Source: Megalonaias nervosa (Eukaryota > Mollusca > Bivalvia > Unionida > Unionidae). Taken from it: DNA of 64,000 nt. Positions 9,320 through 20,849 of the stretch are shown one piece after another. The stretch is from positions 1 through 64,000 of the forward strand of contig JAECUM010091228.1 of NCBI GenBank assembly GCA_016617855.1. Reading direction: 5' to 3'. Position numbers and translations under genes: made by a program. Position 1 is the stretch's first letter. Every line of letters begins with the position of its first letter. The notes below the pieces were generated by a model. The model was not told where the DNA came from. It was given only the letters and a program-made list of their open reading frames with translations, and did no database searches.

Positions 9320-12300
9320 ATGTTAAAATTGCGAGATATTGCTAAAAAGAACATTATCAAATCAGAAAAAATTGATTCAGCATTTTCTGGTTACGATAAC
9401 AGCTACAAACTTGATGATCAAAAAATTTTAGCAAATTTTAGCTCCACAAATTTATTTCATCTTTTACAACCTGTTATTGCTCAAGAACTTGCGGCTCATA
9501 AAAGTATTAAACTTATAGTCCAATATCATACGATTTTATCAAAGTTACACGCAGTTGAAGATATACTTGATATAATTTTTGAAACAAAAAGTTTTGACAG
9601 CGAAATTTCAGAACCATATTTAACAGCAAAATCGAGAAAAATATTGACTGGAACAAACATTGCCATGGTCGCCGATGAAATACATCAAGAAATAAACAAA
9701 AAATTAGAAGAATTTACTTCGTCAGGATCAGGTTGGAAATTTGAAATGATAAAAGAAGTTTTATTTCACACAGCAAAATATAACGTACTTCATGGCAGCG
9801 GCGCTAATGGCGCTGGCTACGTCGATCTCCCTCAAAAAATTAAAAACAAAAAATGCTGTATTAATATCAAAAACGATGATGACAAATGTTTTCAATGGTC
9901 TTCTTTCTGCGATGTTTCCAAAAGAAAAAAATGCTGATCGCGTTAACAAGTATTTTGCGTACAAAGACGAACTAAATTTTTTAGGAATAACTTTTCCAGC
10001 AGCAGAAAATTATATACCTAAGTTTGAAAAACAAAACAGTATCTCAGTAAATGTTTTCGGACTAGATGAGCGAGAAAACGTTTACCCGAGATATATCTCA
10101 GAAAATGCTACACAAAATACAATAAATTTATTATTTTATCGGGGACATTACTGATGGATAAAAAACTTTAACGGCCTAGTTGGCAAACAGTACAGTAAAA
10201 ATAAAAATAAAAAATATTTCTGCAATAGATGTTTGCATGGTTTTTCTAGCGATGGAAGACTGCAGGAGCATCTCAAATACTGTGTCAATGTTCAAAGAAT
10301 AAGTATGCCTAGCGAAAAGAAAAAATATTAAAATTTAAAAATTATACTCATAAACTAAATATTCCTTTTGTTATTTACGCTGAGCAGAAAATAATCCGAA
10401 TAAATCCAGTACTAGAAAAATACAACAACATATTCCTTGCGGAGTAGCTTATAAAGTAGTTTGTTGCGCTAACGATAAATTTTCAACTCCGATAAAGTTA
10501 TATAGAGGTGAAAATCCTGCCCTATGGCTATTAAAAAATTTAATAGACGAAGTTAATAAAATTTCTAACAGATTACTTAAAACAGCTCCGATGAAAATAA
10601 CGTCTAAACAGCAACTCGATTTCGATGAGGCAGTTAATTGTCACATTTGTGAAAAGTTGTTGGTGGATTCTAACGGAGCCCGTGATAAGGTGCGAGATCA
10701 TTGTAATTTGACCGGCCAATATCGTGGAGCAGCTCATAACAGTTGCAATTTAAAATTTCATGCTCCAGATTTTATTCCCGTACTTTTACATAACTTTCGT
10801 GGCTATGACAGTCATATCATTGTAGAAGCTTTTGGTGATGAAAATATTAAAGCTAAACTAAAATTAAATAAGCAATGGAATGTATTCCAAATAGTTTTGA
10901 AAAGTATATGTCAGTGACGCTCGGTAAATTACGTTTTAATGATAGCCTGCAATTTATGGCAGCATCATTAGATGAGCTTGTCAAAGGTTGCAGTAGTTTC
11001 GCTAACCTAAAAAGTTGCTTCGGTGAAAACTATATCGATCTGACAAAAAAGGTATATTTCCGTACGAGTATCTCAACGATTGGAGCAGATTTTATGAAAC
11101 TTCTCTACCTAGCAAAGATAAATTTTACTCGCAACTCAAAAACGAAAATATAACAGATGACGAATACAAATATGCGCAAGATATTTGGAATAAATTTAGT
11201 TGTAAAACATTTGGTGATTATCATGATCTATATTTGAAAACAGATGTATTATTACTAGCAGATGTTTTTGAGAGTTTTCGTCGGGTAAGCTACAGCAATT
11301 ATGGATTAGACTCCTGTTGGCATTATTCCTCTCCAGGATTATCTTGGGACGCTCTACTAAAAACAAGCAAAATAGAGCTAGATCTCTTAACGTATGTCGA
11401 TATGTTTAACTTTATTGAAAAAGGTATCAGAGGCGGAATTAGCGTTATAACAAAGAAATATGCAGCTGCTAAAAACAAGTACTTAAAAAATTATGATAAA
11501 AATCTCCCGTCGAGTTACATCATTTATCTGGACGCCACATAGTGGATTTCATTGGATGACACCAGATCAATTTCTTAAAGAAACTGAAAAAGATTTACCT
11601 AGAAAAATTAATATCGATTTTTTAGATATTTCATATTTTCTTGAAGTTGATCTAGATTATCTTAGTTCGCTACACGATCTACATAACGACTACCCGTTTT
11701 GCGCAGAGTCAATGATGATGAATTATAGTTTATTATCGCCTGAACAACGAGCAACGACAACAGCAAAAAATTCGATTGTTAATAAGTTAGTTCCAAATTT
11801 GTTAGATAAAAGAAATTACGTTATGCACTACAAGAATTTAAAACAAGCAGTAGATGCTGTACTAATTCTGAGAAAGGTCCATCGCGTGCTAAAGTTTAAT
11901 CAGTCGAAGTGGATGGCAAATTATATTGATCTAAATACAAAACGTCGTGCTGTGGCTAAAACCGAATTTGAGAAAAACTTTTTCAAGTTGATGAACAACT
12001 CGGTGTTCGGTAAGACGATGGAAAATATTCGGAAGAGAGTCTCTATAGAAATCGTTAATGATATAAGTCGCAGAAATAAATTAGTTAATGATGATGGTTT
12101 TGTTAGTATGAAAATATTTAATGAAAATCTTGTTGCAATACAACGACGAAAGACAAATTTAAAGTTAAATAAACCTATTTATGTTGGTGCAGCTGTACTT
12201 GATATATCGAAGTGGCTGATGTACGATTTTCACTATAATTTTACCAAAAAGCAGTGGCTAGATTCAGAGTTGCTATTTACTGATACATATTCGCTAGTTT

Positions 12301-12753
12301 ATAATATAAAATGTGAAGATGTTTATGAGGATATTTACAATAATAAAAATCTGTTCGATTTATCAGATTATCCAGCATATAGTGGATTTCAAGATAATTT
12401 GAATAAGAAAGTTATTGGAAAAATGAAAGATGAGTTCATGTTATGCCAGTTAGGGAATTTGTTGGACTAAAGAGCAAAATGTATGCTGTCATATTAGATG
12501 ACAATAAACTTACAAAAAAAGCAAAAGGTATTCCTCGAGGATATGTGAAAAAGATGATGAATTTTGACAATTTTAAAGCAGCGCTAAACAATAGCATCAG
12601 TTTTATCAAAACAAATTTTATCAGAACAAATCATCATAAACTTAAACTGATACGATCATAAAACGGGGACTAAGTAATTTTGATGATAAAAGATATTGCA
12701 GTGACGGAATTAACACACTGGCGCTTGGACATTATACAATTAATTTTGTCTAA
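9320..12753 (+). pseudogene. Protein-primed-type DNA polymerase B (element A), multiply broken
   Basis: This is the replicase of classical Polintons. In order: an N-terminal region (GSGWKFEMIKEVLF), a Cys/His cluster (CNRCLHGFSS ... HLKYC near 10220-10280), a degenerate ExoI site (VIYAEQK where the family has an Asp and Glu), an HNH-like insert (CHICEKLL ... DHCNLTGQYRGAAHNSCN), the ExoIII/linker region (YDSHIIVEAF; KTFGDYHDLYLKTDVLLL), a palm motif A region that reads YLDA then jumps to SGFHW, motif B (KLMNNSVFGKTMEN) and motif C as TDTYSLVY. Frames change near 9815-9940, 10,335, 10,890, 11,140, 11,530, 12,460 and 12,660. The final frame stops at 12751-12753. It cannot encode a working enzyme. 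Confidence 0.86.
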
Positions 12754-12765
12754 ACATTAGAAATA

Positions 12766-13213
12766 ATGTTTGAAAATTTAACATTAGCAGATGGAGTTAA
12801 TAGCAAAATAAAAAAATAATGGTAATAACCAACAATTATCATTTGAATTTAACGATGAAATTTCAGGTATTTGTTTTAGTAATTTTGACAGAATCAAACT
12901 CTCCCTTATCAAATCAGATGACAGCAAATACTTTAGTTATCTCGAAAGTTTACGAGACGAGCTTGCATTAAAATATGACAATTTGCATAATCCGATAAGC
13001 CAATACCAATATACAAAAATTAATATAGACTTAGATAGGTCGAAGGTTTACGTGAAAGGTAGTAAGTATCCTCTCGGTAAGATAGCGATGAAAGAACTAT
13101 TTGAATGTCATCGTAAAGTATCTGGTAGAATTAAATTTTATCTATATAATCATGATAGCACATATTACCTAATAGCGAACGTAGAGATATTATGTGTTGG
13201 TCAAGAAATATAA
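12766..13213 (+). pseudogene. Conserved Polinton small protein downstream of PolB (element A), frameshifted
   Basis: The ATG at 12766 lies 12 bp after the polymerase stop. A short first frame ends at the A7 run near 12813. From about 12830 another frame carries a compact alpha/beta protein with SFEFNDEISGICF, YFSYLESLRDELALKYDN and KGSKYPLGKIAMKELFECH, ending at 13213. I recognise this as a protein often found next to PolB in Polintons, but I know no function for it. Confidence 0.5.
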
Positions 13214-13890
13214 CTCTGTATACCATATCTGATTTTAAAAAGGGAGATAATACTGTTCCAATCAAACATAGCATTTATATATTGTTTCGTATTTTTTTTT
13301 GCTAATGAAATATAATAGATTTGTAAATCTGATAGTATTTTAAGACTTATAAATCCTGGTATCATTTCTGTATTTGTTAAAATAACTAGCAATTCGTCCT
13401 ACTTAAATAACGTATTTACTATATATTCTCGCTTAAGTCTAACTGGGTAATACAGAATATATTGATTATTTTTCTGCAGTAATGCGTCATTCAGGGAGTA
13501 TCCTTGGCAACGGCCGATCTTCTGTCAAAGATAATTGTGTTGGTCGTAATTCAGGTAAGCATTAGGATATTCGTTTCTCATTAGAATATAAAATCAAAAA
13601 TTATGTTTTTTCTCGATTTATTTATAATAATGTTTCAGAATTAGATAACATCTGTGTATTTCATTCAGTCCACTCGTTAGTATCAGTGAAAAACGGCGAT
13701 CTTATATAGTTTCAGTCTAGCATTAGGGTATTCGTTTTTCTGTACAATATAAAATCAAAAATTATGTTTTTTTTTTCGATTTATTTATAATAATATTTCC
13801 AGAATTAAATAATATAATGTAAAATTACGTGTTTTCAAAATCAGAAAATGTAATGCTGTTCGGTAACTATATAATAACATTTTTAACATA
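13214..13890. other. No recognisable gene; A/T-rich flank of element A
   Basis: I see no coding signal here. Two short stretches repeat at 13,554-13,640 and 13,719-13,805: both contain an AGCATTAGG-ATTCG motif, then AATATAAAATCAAAAATTAT and a CGATTTATTTATAATAAT tail. The two copies are spaced about 165 bp apart. This could be a local duplication at the right edge of element A. Confidence 0.4.
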
Positions 13891-13904
13891 TATATGTAAT
13901 GAAG

Positions 13905-14150
13905 TCCGGTGGCCGATTGCTAACGCGTTGGATTTCCATGCTCGAGGTCCGTGGTTCGGTTCTCGTGACCGACAAATTGTCGGGCGAAAGGCGATATTAT
14001 GCCAAAATTTAATATTTAATGGGGCGTCAGCCAGCCTGTCTATTTTTCAATAGAAAATTTGTACACTCTCCCACCATGTCACTTGGTGGGTGTAATTTTG
14101 CACTCCCTGGGTGATTATGATGGGGGAGTGTGCACAAATTTCTGTTGAAA
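13905..14150 (+). mobile_element. tRNA-derived SINE-like repeat, copy 1
   Basis: The left part has the layout of a tRNA gene: an A-box-like GTGGCCGATTGCTAACGCG near 13,911-13,929 and a B-box-like GGTTCGGTTCTC near 13,954-13,965. After it comes a body with GGGGCGTCAG, a small hairpin around ACCATG/TTGGTGG, TTTTGCACTCCC and GTGTGCA. The body recurs, diverged, at 31,885-32,070. A tRNA-like head with a shared non-tRNA body in dispersed copies is the definition of a SINE. No matching A-rich tail is obvious. Confidence 0.55.
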
Positions 14151-14224
14151 GAGAAGGCCCGTAGTATTGTCTTTAAGATAAGTTTATATGTAACTGTGAT
14201 GTCCTAGAGTTAAAGTTCTTAGAA

Positions 14225-14480
14225 TTAAGTTTATATGTAACTGTGCTGTCCCTATAAATATATGTTAATACGTTCTGTAAATACTGTTACTGTAAATATG
14301 TTAATACGTTACTGTAAATACTGTTACTGTAAATATGCTAATACGTTACTGTAAATATGCTTGCTGTAAATACGCTACTGTAATTAAGATTCTGTGTTTT
14401 GTGCTGTCCTTAATTAAGATATAATCATATGTATATAATCATATGTATGTAATCATAATCATATGTATATAATCATCTTG
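14225..14480. repeat. Two adjoining tandem repeats
   Basis: From about 14,268 to 14,385 a unit of the type ATACGTTACTGTAAATACTG/ATGCTA repeats five to six times with drift. From about 14,410 to 14,478 an ATAATCATATGTAT unit repeats four to five times. Both are local tandem expansions, with no gene in them. Confidence 0.65.
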
Positions 14481-14508
14481 AAACAGTCCTCAAAGGGGAC
14501 TATTATTT

Positions 14509-14811
14509 TTATTTTAAACAAATATTTATAGCTTTAGTAATATCATTATCAAATAAAATATCAACCATATTGTCAATAAATGTCAACACATCCTCTGCCC
14601 AAACCGCTATTCTCATATCATTTTCAGTCGCGAATAACCACACCGACCTATATTTTGGTGATATATGATATCCAACTTTTTTAATACAATCGCTTATTAT
14701 TTTAGTTTCTATACCAGTATAACTTGAGGCTGCTCTAATCGAATTAAATCTCTTACAAAATTTATTTGTCAGATCAAATCCAACATGTCGGGTTGACTTA
14801 TAGTGATACAT
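14509..14811 (-). pseudogene. Fragment of an HNH-family nuclease: NUMOD1-like DNA-binding domain
   Basis: This is a 100-codon frame with RFNSIRAASSYTGIETKIIS, the helix-turn-helix pattern of NUMOD1 domains that recognise DNA in homing endonucleases. It is followed by a short strand region (YRSVWLFA). The nuclease half is absent upstream, so this is either a fragment or a stand-alone domain. The same domain type ends the HNH genes at 8289-9241 and 44173-44514, so it may derive from a Polinton-like element. Confidence 0.45.
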
Positions 14812-14989
14812 TATATATAATATTTCATTTGTTTAATATGAAAAAATGTCATAATATATTTATTTTAGAAGGGGTGGGGTTTTTCTAACCTTAAACCCTC
14901 ACTGAGCTCAAACCCTCACCCTTATCTACTACTAGGCTCCTTTGTGTGATTTTCTAAGTCAAAATTTTTTTAGTTTGCTTTTATGAGTC

Positions 14990-16010
14990 AGGACGAGTCC
15001 AAAATCATGTGCAAAGAAAGACAATATCGACGATAAACTAATCGAGCAACTGGAAGTGAAAATGGAGCAATTTTTAATGCAATAAAGCAAGAAATTGGCG
15101 GGGAACATAAAAAAAGAGATCAGTTCAAGCAGAATGATACGAAGCAATCTAAAGATCAGTACTGGAATTGTAATGATTGGGATCATCATTAGTTTGAGTG
15201 TACCAAGACTTTAAACATTAAATGTGCTGGAAAAGCGACCAGTGTAAGGACGTCTCTAAGTGTGATATCAACACACTACACATGCAAGAATTCTGTCTCT
15301 CGTCATTTTGCTGTATCTTTGGGGGTGTAATCGTAATTTTTAGCTCTGAACATTAGGGCCCCGGTAGAGAAGAAAGATATTAGTGTAGGATGGATTGCGA
15401 ATGTAGGCTGTAGGAGCAATATGTATTAGTCGCGTTGTTATAGCCTTATCATTGTTTTGTTATGAAACGAAAATACTCTTTGTGCAAGCAGTTGTTAAAA
15501 TATCAGACGGAACGGTACAAATGCAGTTGCTAAATCTGACTGTAGATGTAGTAAATTTGCAATGCTTGTATTTGGTTGACTCAAACCAGTGCAGCACAAT
15601 CTACGCTAGTGTTCGACCAAGTATTCGAAAGGCAATCTTCCTTCAAATTTGGGAGTTATTTTCTCGTGATCAAGCAGCCATTTTTACGCCTCATCAAACA
15701 GATGCCATTAGGACTAAAAATTATGACAACAAATTTGATAAAACACTCTATCGAGCCAGGGCACGCAGCACCGATCCGTTGGTAGTGTTCTGAAGCATGT
15801 TCGATCTTGGTATTATAGTCATAACATATCAGCTGCAGGAGATGCCACTGATCCTCAAAAAGTAGATGTTGTTAAGAAATGGACAAACCAAACATCAGCT
15901 ACGTCAAGTAAATAACCGCAAGAAACAATCACAAGACAACTCAGATTGTTTCTATAAATCGATTTAAACCATGAAGCGAACTTGAAAAATTTTGGAATAG
16001 GAGTACCCGA
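14990..16010 (+). mobile_element. Ty3/gypsy retrotransposon relic with the RT core deleted
   Basis: Two diagnostic pieces sit side by side. At 15,730-15,785 there is a pre-RT motif (LIKHSIEPGHAAPIR, the HxIDTGdaxPIR pattern). At 15,830-15,900 the post-RT motif (GDATDPQKVDVVKKW, the GIATDPxKVxAVxxW pattern) follows in a different frame. In intact elements these are separated by several hundred bases of reverse transcriptase, so the catalytic core is missing. A possible gag tail lies at 15,000-15,220. No LTRs could be identified. Confidence 0.55.
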
Positions 16011-16118
16011 ATTCTATGACTATGACACATAAAGAACTTGAAAGCTAAATATACTTGAAAGCTCTCTATTTACTCACACTGACTGATTCATCTGCGTACC
16101 GCCAACAATTTTGCACCG

Positions 16119-16151
16119 TGATATACCGCGGTATTTCTCACGGTATATCAC
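16119..16151. repeat. Short perfect inverted repeat
   Basis: GTGATATACCG at 16,119-16,129 and its exact reverse complement at 16,141-16,151 enclose a 11-base loop. It could form a hairpin. I see no gene next to it to which it could belong. Confidence 0.5.
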
Positions 16152-16159
16152 AATTATAT

Positions 16160-16445
16160 TAAGAACCAACAATTCACTGTTTTGGGGTACACTTTTTAAA
16201 AATTTAATTTGTCTGTGAATAGTTGGAAATATATTTTGCTCTGATGTCTAGCAACATAACACCATATATTGTCTACAAAAAATATTAATTATCTTGAGAT
16301 TGAAAAAAAAAAAGAAAATAATTTATATCAAATCACGGTCCCAACATACACCCCAAAAATTAAAAGACCAACACTTTACTTTAGACGAATTTGCGAAGAA
16401 TGAGTTTGATGCGGCAAAGACTTATTATCCCCTTTTTGGTCACAC

Positions 16446-16487
<42 letters not shown>

Positions 16488-19400
16488 CTTTTTTTTTCAC
16501 TTTTAAAAATATAACACTTCGCGTTCTAGCTGGAAAAATCACAATAAAACAAAAGACAATCGTCAAGTAGTCTATTAAAAATAATGTCCTTGACTCAGTT
16601 AATGATACTCACTCAGAGATAAAAAGTTGTTTAAAAATGTTCACCGATTTTGGATAAGGTCAGCTACTAGATACAATGTTAAGTTATAAACAGCAAATAA
16701 TGAAATAAAAAAGAGATAAAAAATCTAACAAACAATACAAATTAAATATACATAACACGCTCTACAGTAAAGTTGGAAAAGCTATTATTAACCAAATTAT
16801 ATCAAATATACCGTGCTGTGTATTTAGTAAGTGACTGGCATCATGGAATGATGTTCTGAATAACAAACTCCATATGATTAAACCAACCGTTGGTGGTTGG
16901 CCTCTTTCCTACAAAAAATCAGTAAGAACGAGGTGGTCATTGCAAAAATTAGAATTGGTCATACTTGTATGACCCACACCTACAGGTGAAACCCACCTGA
17001 AGCATTCACTGTGAAGCATTTTATGGCCTATTGTTTAGATCTCCAACTTTTGCGCGACCGTTACTACAATGTTCAGCATTGGATGTTTTTTTTTTTTAGC
17101 TGTCTTGTATTTAAAATTTCTTGAATAAAGTTAACGTTTATTAAAACATTTAGCAACACTATTTCTTTCCATAATTTGAAACAAAATTCGTTCTGTGAAT
17201 CACCTAATTTACTTGTTATAATCTTATACATTTACGAAGAACATTGACATTCCCAGCCCGCATATATTTTCACCATATATATTCGTTGTGCTTATAAGAT
17301 TTTATCACTCCTAGATAATGAATCCGTTTAGATTATCATTTTATATTGAATAACAATTTCGTAACGCTGTATAGCATCACAGTGTATAGCGCAGTAAAAT
17401 TTACAATCAATTAATTATTTCCACATGATTACAAACTTTCCTTCGCCTAGGATGTCGTGGTATAATTATAGGATATCATTTCTATGGTAAAATATGAGCT
17501 CGATATTTCGGAATAATAATGAACGACCTTTGGGAGAATGATACTGCAAGTTTGAAATGTAATCGAAATTACAATACAATTTTGCGGTGTGTAATCAAGC
17601 TTTTAGAACCCATGACATAGCTCGTGTAATTCGGATTTACCATTCTTATCACTAGCTATGCCTTGTCAGTTGCATGCTATTTGTAGGTACCTGGGGTATG
17701 TTATGTAGGTTATGTTATGACCTGTATGGTGTCGATTGCTAGCCAAATTCCGAAACATTGAATCAAACAAGTTAAATTGGAAAATTGGAAAGCGTGTGCT
17801 GTGTGACACTCCTTTCAGCAAGCGAAAATAAAAATTCTTGATTAGCTTGGTTTATTGGCTCTGAGGCCCTTACTTTCTTATCAAAACAGTCAGTTGCATT
17901 TTTTCCTCGAATTTAGTAGTTTGACTTATGGTACGTCTATGATAAATATGCGATAGCCCTTGACCTCATTATGCTTTTCTATGCTATTGTTGTATATCTC
18001 AGAGAGCACTGGTCATAGTCTGAATCATTCCATTTGTTTCGTAGCGATATGACTGAAAAATTGTTAAAGCTACGTTAAACTCTAAATCACACACACTGAT
18101 AGTGTAGTAAATACTGTTGCAATCTCATAGTAGAATAGTAGTAGATAATGGTGTATAGTTTGAGGTTTTTAACTTGTATAATATGCATTGCTTATTTTTT
18201 TTTGATGTATTTTTATATCAATTTATTACTGTTTGTGTCGCTTAAGAAGCATTTTACGTGCCGATTGTGTAACAGCTTTCGCATTTCGCGAATTTAGATA
18301 TCATATTGACTATATTTGCTATGCTGTGGAAAGACTTTAATCCCCCGTAAGGGTAATTGGAACTCGGGCGTCGATGCTGGCCCAAAGGGATTATGGTGCC
18401 CCAAGACCTCTGGCACCTGGGGCAACCGCCCCATCGCCCCCCACCTCCGTTCGTATGCCATTGAATCCACCTCCAACAACATTAAATTTTTCCTCCAACC
18501 TCAGAAAGGTTTGAACTTTACAAACAAATGTTTATGTAACTTATACGATTGTCAGTCAATGATTTCCCTAGGATTAGAAACAATTTTGAGATCATTATCC
18601 ATTCCTTAGTTAGACTGGCTTCCTTTCTCCACGAAAGAGCGACCGATTCGTACTATTTCTCTTATTTTCATTCATCCTTGCTCCCCTTCTACAAACACAG
18701 ACTCTGCTAAAAACCTCATAGAATAGTCCATGTTCAGGTGTTCCTTTTGTGTTTTGATATTTTTCTTAAGCTGATTCGTTTTTCATTCGACTGTTTAACC
18801 AGCTGCATTGTATTTTATGTTATTTATTTTAACACTGCTTGGTTTCTTTATACCCGCGCAGAGGCAGTATTACCTTTCTAAGGATGCAAAACTTCAACTA
18901 ACAGCAGCTACTTACTAAAAGATAATTCTCCAGTAAACAATTAACTTTAACTGCATTTAAGATGTTGATCAATTGATTTCGCGGTTTAAACCAATCGCAG
19001 GTTATCCTGCACTTTGTACTAAATCAATGGCAGAATTCTTTTGAAATAATCTAAATTACAAAAACAGTTTTCTCACCACAAAGAATGAAACAGGAGGGTA
19101 GACAGATATAATGACAGGAAGCCTTAAAATCTTGATTAAATACAAAAGAATAATGTAAAAAATAATGTCACAAAAGTACATAATAATGTTGGCATGGAGA
19201 TGGTTGTAAATTAGGTATTTGATTAATGTTGTAATAATTAACACAATAGCAATAAATCTGTAATAAATTGTGTAGAAGACAACTCAGTTTTCTTATTCAA
19301 TGAAACACAGAAAACACGGCGTCAATACAGTTTTTTTAAAAAATTCACTTTAAATGCAAATTTGGTAATTTCACACTAATAAAATAGATTGTGTAGCAAG

Positions 19401-20795
19401 TTATAAACATCTCTCTGCAAATTACTCACTTCGAGACATAAGAGCAAGAAAAATGTCTTTCTATCTTGCGAACATCACAGAAAAATAATTATAGTCTGCC
19501 AGCTATATACTCTTGGTATGCAATGTGCTAATCTATAATACATATTTTTAAACATGGCGCAATTACAACCTCAGGAATTAACCTTTTCATACAACATGAT
19601 AGAAATGTGATTTCCGTTTGAATTTCGCAAAATCAGCTTAAGACTACAAAGCATGGCTCAGGTACATACCTTAACATCTTACAATGATATTATCACAACA
19701 TTAAAAAAAGACGGCAAGATATAGAATTTACTACAGAATTAATAACTGTTTGGACGATATGCATCCTATTTACCGAGATTATTTCAATCGAATGAATTAT
19801 CCTATCCGACGAGCCTGCACTTATGATAGATTATTTCGTTTGGTGGTTATTTATGTTTAGCGGATGATCGACCTCGGTGTTATAGCCCGGATCAAGCGAA
19901 TATTGAAACATTAAATTGATGGGTGGAATAAATGTAGATCTAAGTATAGTTCTGAGAATAGAACAAAACTAGTCCCTGCATACAGAATATAGGAATTTAA
20001 TTTAGTAGATAAGCAAAATAAAATTGTACTAGACCATTAGTAGGATGGATCTGTACCAGAAATTTAAAAAAACTCAGAATTCTTAAATACAGTTAATAGT
20101 TCCGTTACATGAAATGTGAGAATTTCGAATTTTAGTTGTCCGACATGACTACATAACCTGATAACTGGTTGCTGGTCACTCTCCAGAATCAACATAGCTT
20201 GTTGATTGCGGTCGATTTGCACAGGAACACCCCGCTTCCTTCTGGCCCACACTTGCGTCACTGCCTTTAGCGTCCTCTCCCTCTCGTCCAGTCTCGTACT
20301 GGTTTTCCTTCTGAAGCAAGACATTATTAACAGACCAGACTTCTGGGAGACACACCACAAACAATTAACTTGATCAGTATTCAGGTTTATCTAACCGCTG
20401 TTGTTAAAGTACATGACTCTCCATGTTTGGAATATTTTACTTTTTTCCCCCGGTTCCCTTAATACCCAGATATCTGCAAATTACAACTTATGACAAATAT
20501 TTCTGCACGTACTGTTTCTGCAAAATTTCAACCCTTGTCATTGCGATAAACAAAAATCATTCGTCATCCTAGCCCATGTTTCGCCTGACATAATTATCTA
20601 ACGAAACCCCATTACCACTCAATCATATCCCTAACAGATCTATTAAAGTACTAGTATCGTCAAAAATAGTAAGAATCTAATTCTGTACAAAATCACATCC
20701 ATCAATTTAAAATTGACATAGGTTACAATGACATCTGAAAATTCACACTGTAACACGCACAATATCCTTATTATTTCTAAGGAGGGAACATTCTT
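16160..20795. other. 4.6 kb without recognisable genes or elements
   Basis: This is A/T-rich anonymous DNA. A poly-T run (about 16,455-16,498) and a poly-T at 17,087-17,098 stand out. A short G/C-rich island at 18,340-18,470 has open frames on both strands but no motif. A 98-codon - strand frame at 20,064-20,360 has plausible composition (TRLDERERTLKAVTQVW) but no splice context or homology I recognise, so I do not call it a gene. Confidence 0.6.
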
Positions 20796-20799
20796 ACCT

Positions 20800-20849
20800 G
20801 TATGTATGTATGTATGTATGTATGTATGTATGTATGTATGTATGTATGA
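20800..20849. repeat. (TGTA)n microsatellite at the 5' edge of a LINE
   Basis: About twelve uninterrupted TGTA units lie directly upstream of the LINE at 20,850-24,000. A CATA array (the complement) abuts the other copy of the same family at 61,210-61,256. Confidence 0.95.

Larger units (their letters stand above)
1..13213 (+). mobile_element. Element A: Polinton/Maverick (adintovirus-like) provirus, decayed, left end outside window
   Basis: The stretch carries the signature gene set of Polinton/Maverick elements: packaging ATPase, MCP, penton-like protein, adenain-like protease, retrovirus-type integrase with chromodomain, and protein-primed-type DNA polymerase B. The + strand order is ATPase, coiled-coil protein, penton, small basic protein, MCP, pVI-like, mu-like, protease, PLA2, integrase, accessory genes, PolB, small conserved gene. 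Two short genes between integrase and PolB run on the - strand. The DNA is strongly A/T rich. Most long genes carry one or more frameshifts or stops, mainly at A or T runs. I could not find terminal repeats for this copy, because the left end lies outside the window and no matching right end is obvious after 13.2 kb. Confidence 0.88.

Noticed and set aside
13905..13980. A functional tRNA gene
   Set aside because: The A-box and B-box-like segments are imperfect, I could not fold a full cloverleaf with a paired acceptor stem, and the body recurs elsewhere as a repeat, so a SINE head is the better reading.
14225..14480. CRISPR-like array
   Set aside because: Units are adjacent and drifting, without unique spacers of even length, and the setting is an animal genome with simple tandem repeats.
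16381..16566. Lys-rich - strand frame
   Set aside because: It is a translation of the poly-T run and carries no other information.
18294..18609. Overlapping open frames on both strands in a G/C-rich island
   Set aside because: No recognisable motif, no splice-site context, and open frames on both strands are expected in a G/C-rich patch. It could be a CpG-like or repeat fragment, but nothing supports a gene.
20064..20364. Two overlapping - strand frames of 62 and 98 codons
   Set aside because: Composition is plausible for the longer one, but I recognise no family, and there is no start context, exon boundary or neighbour that would support it.
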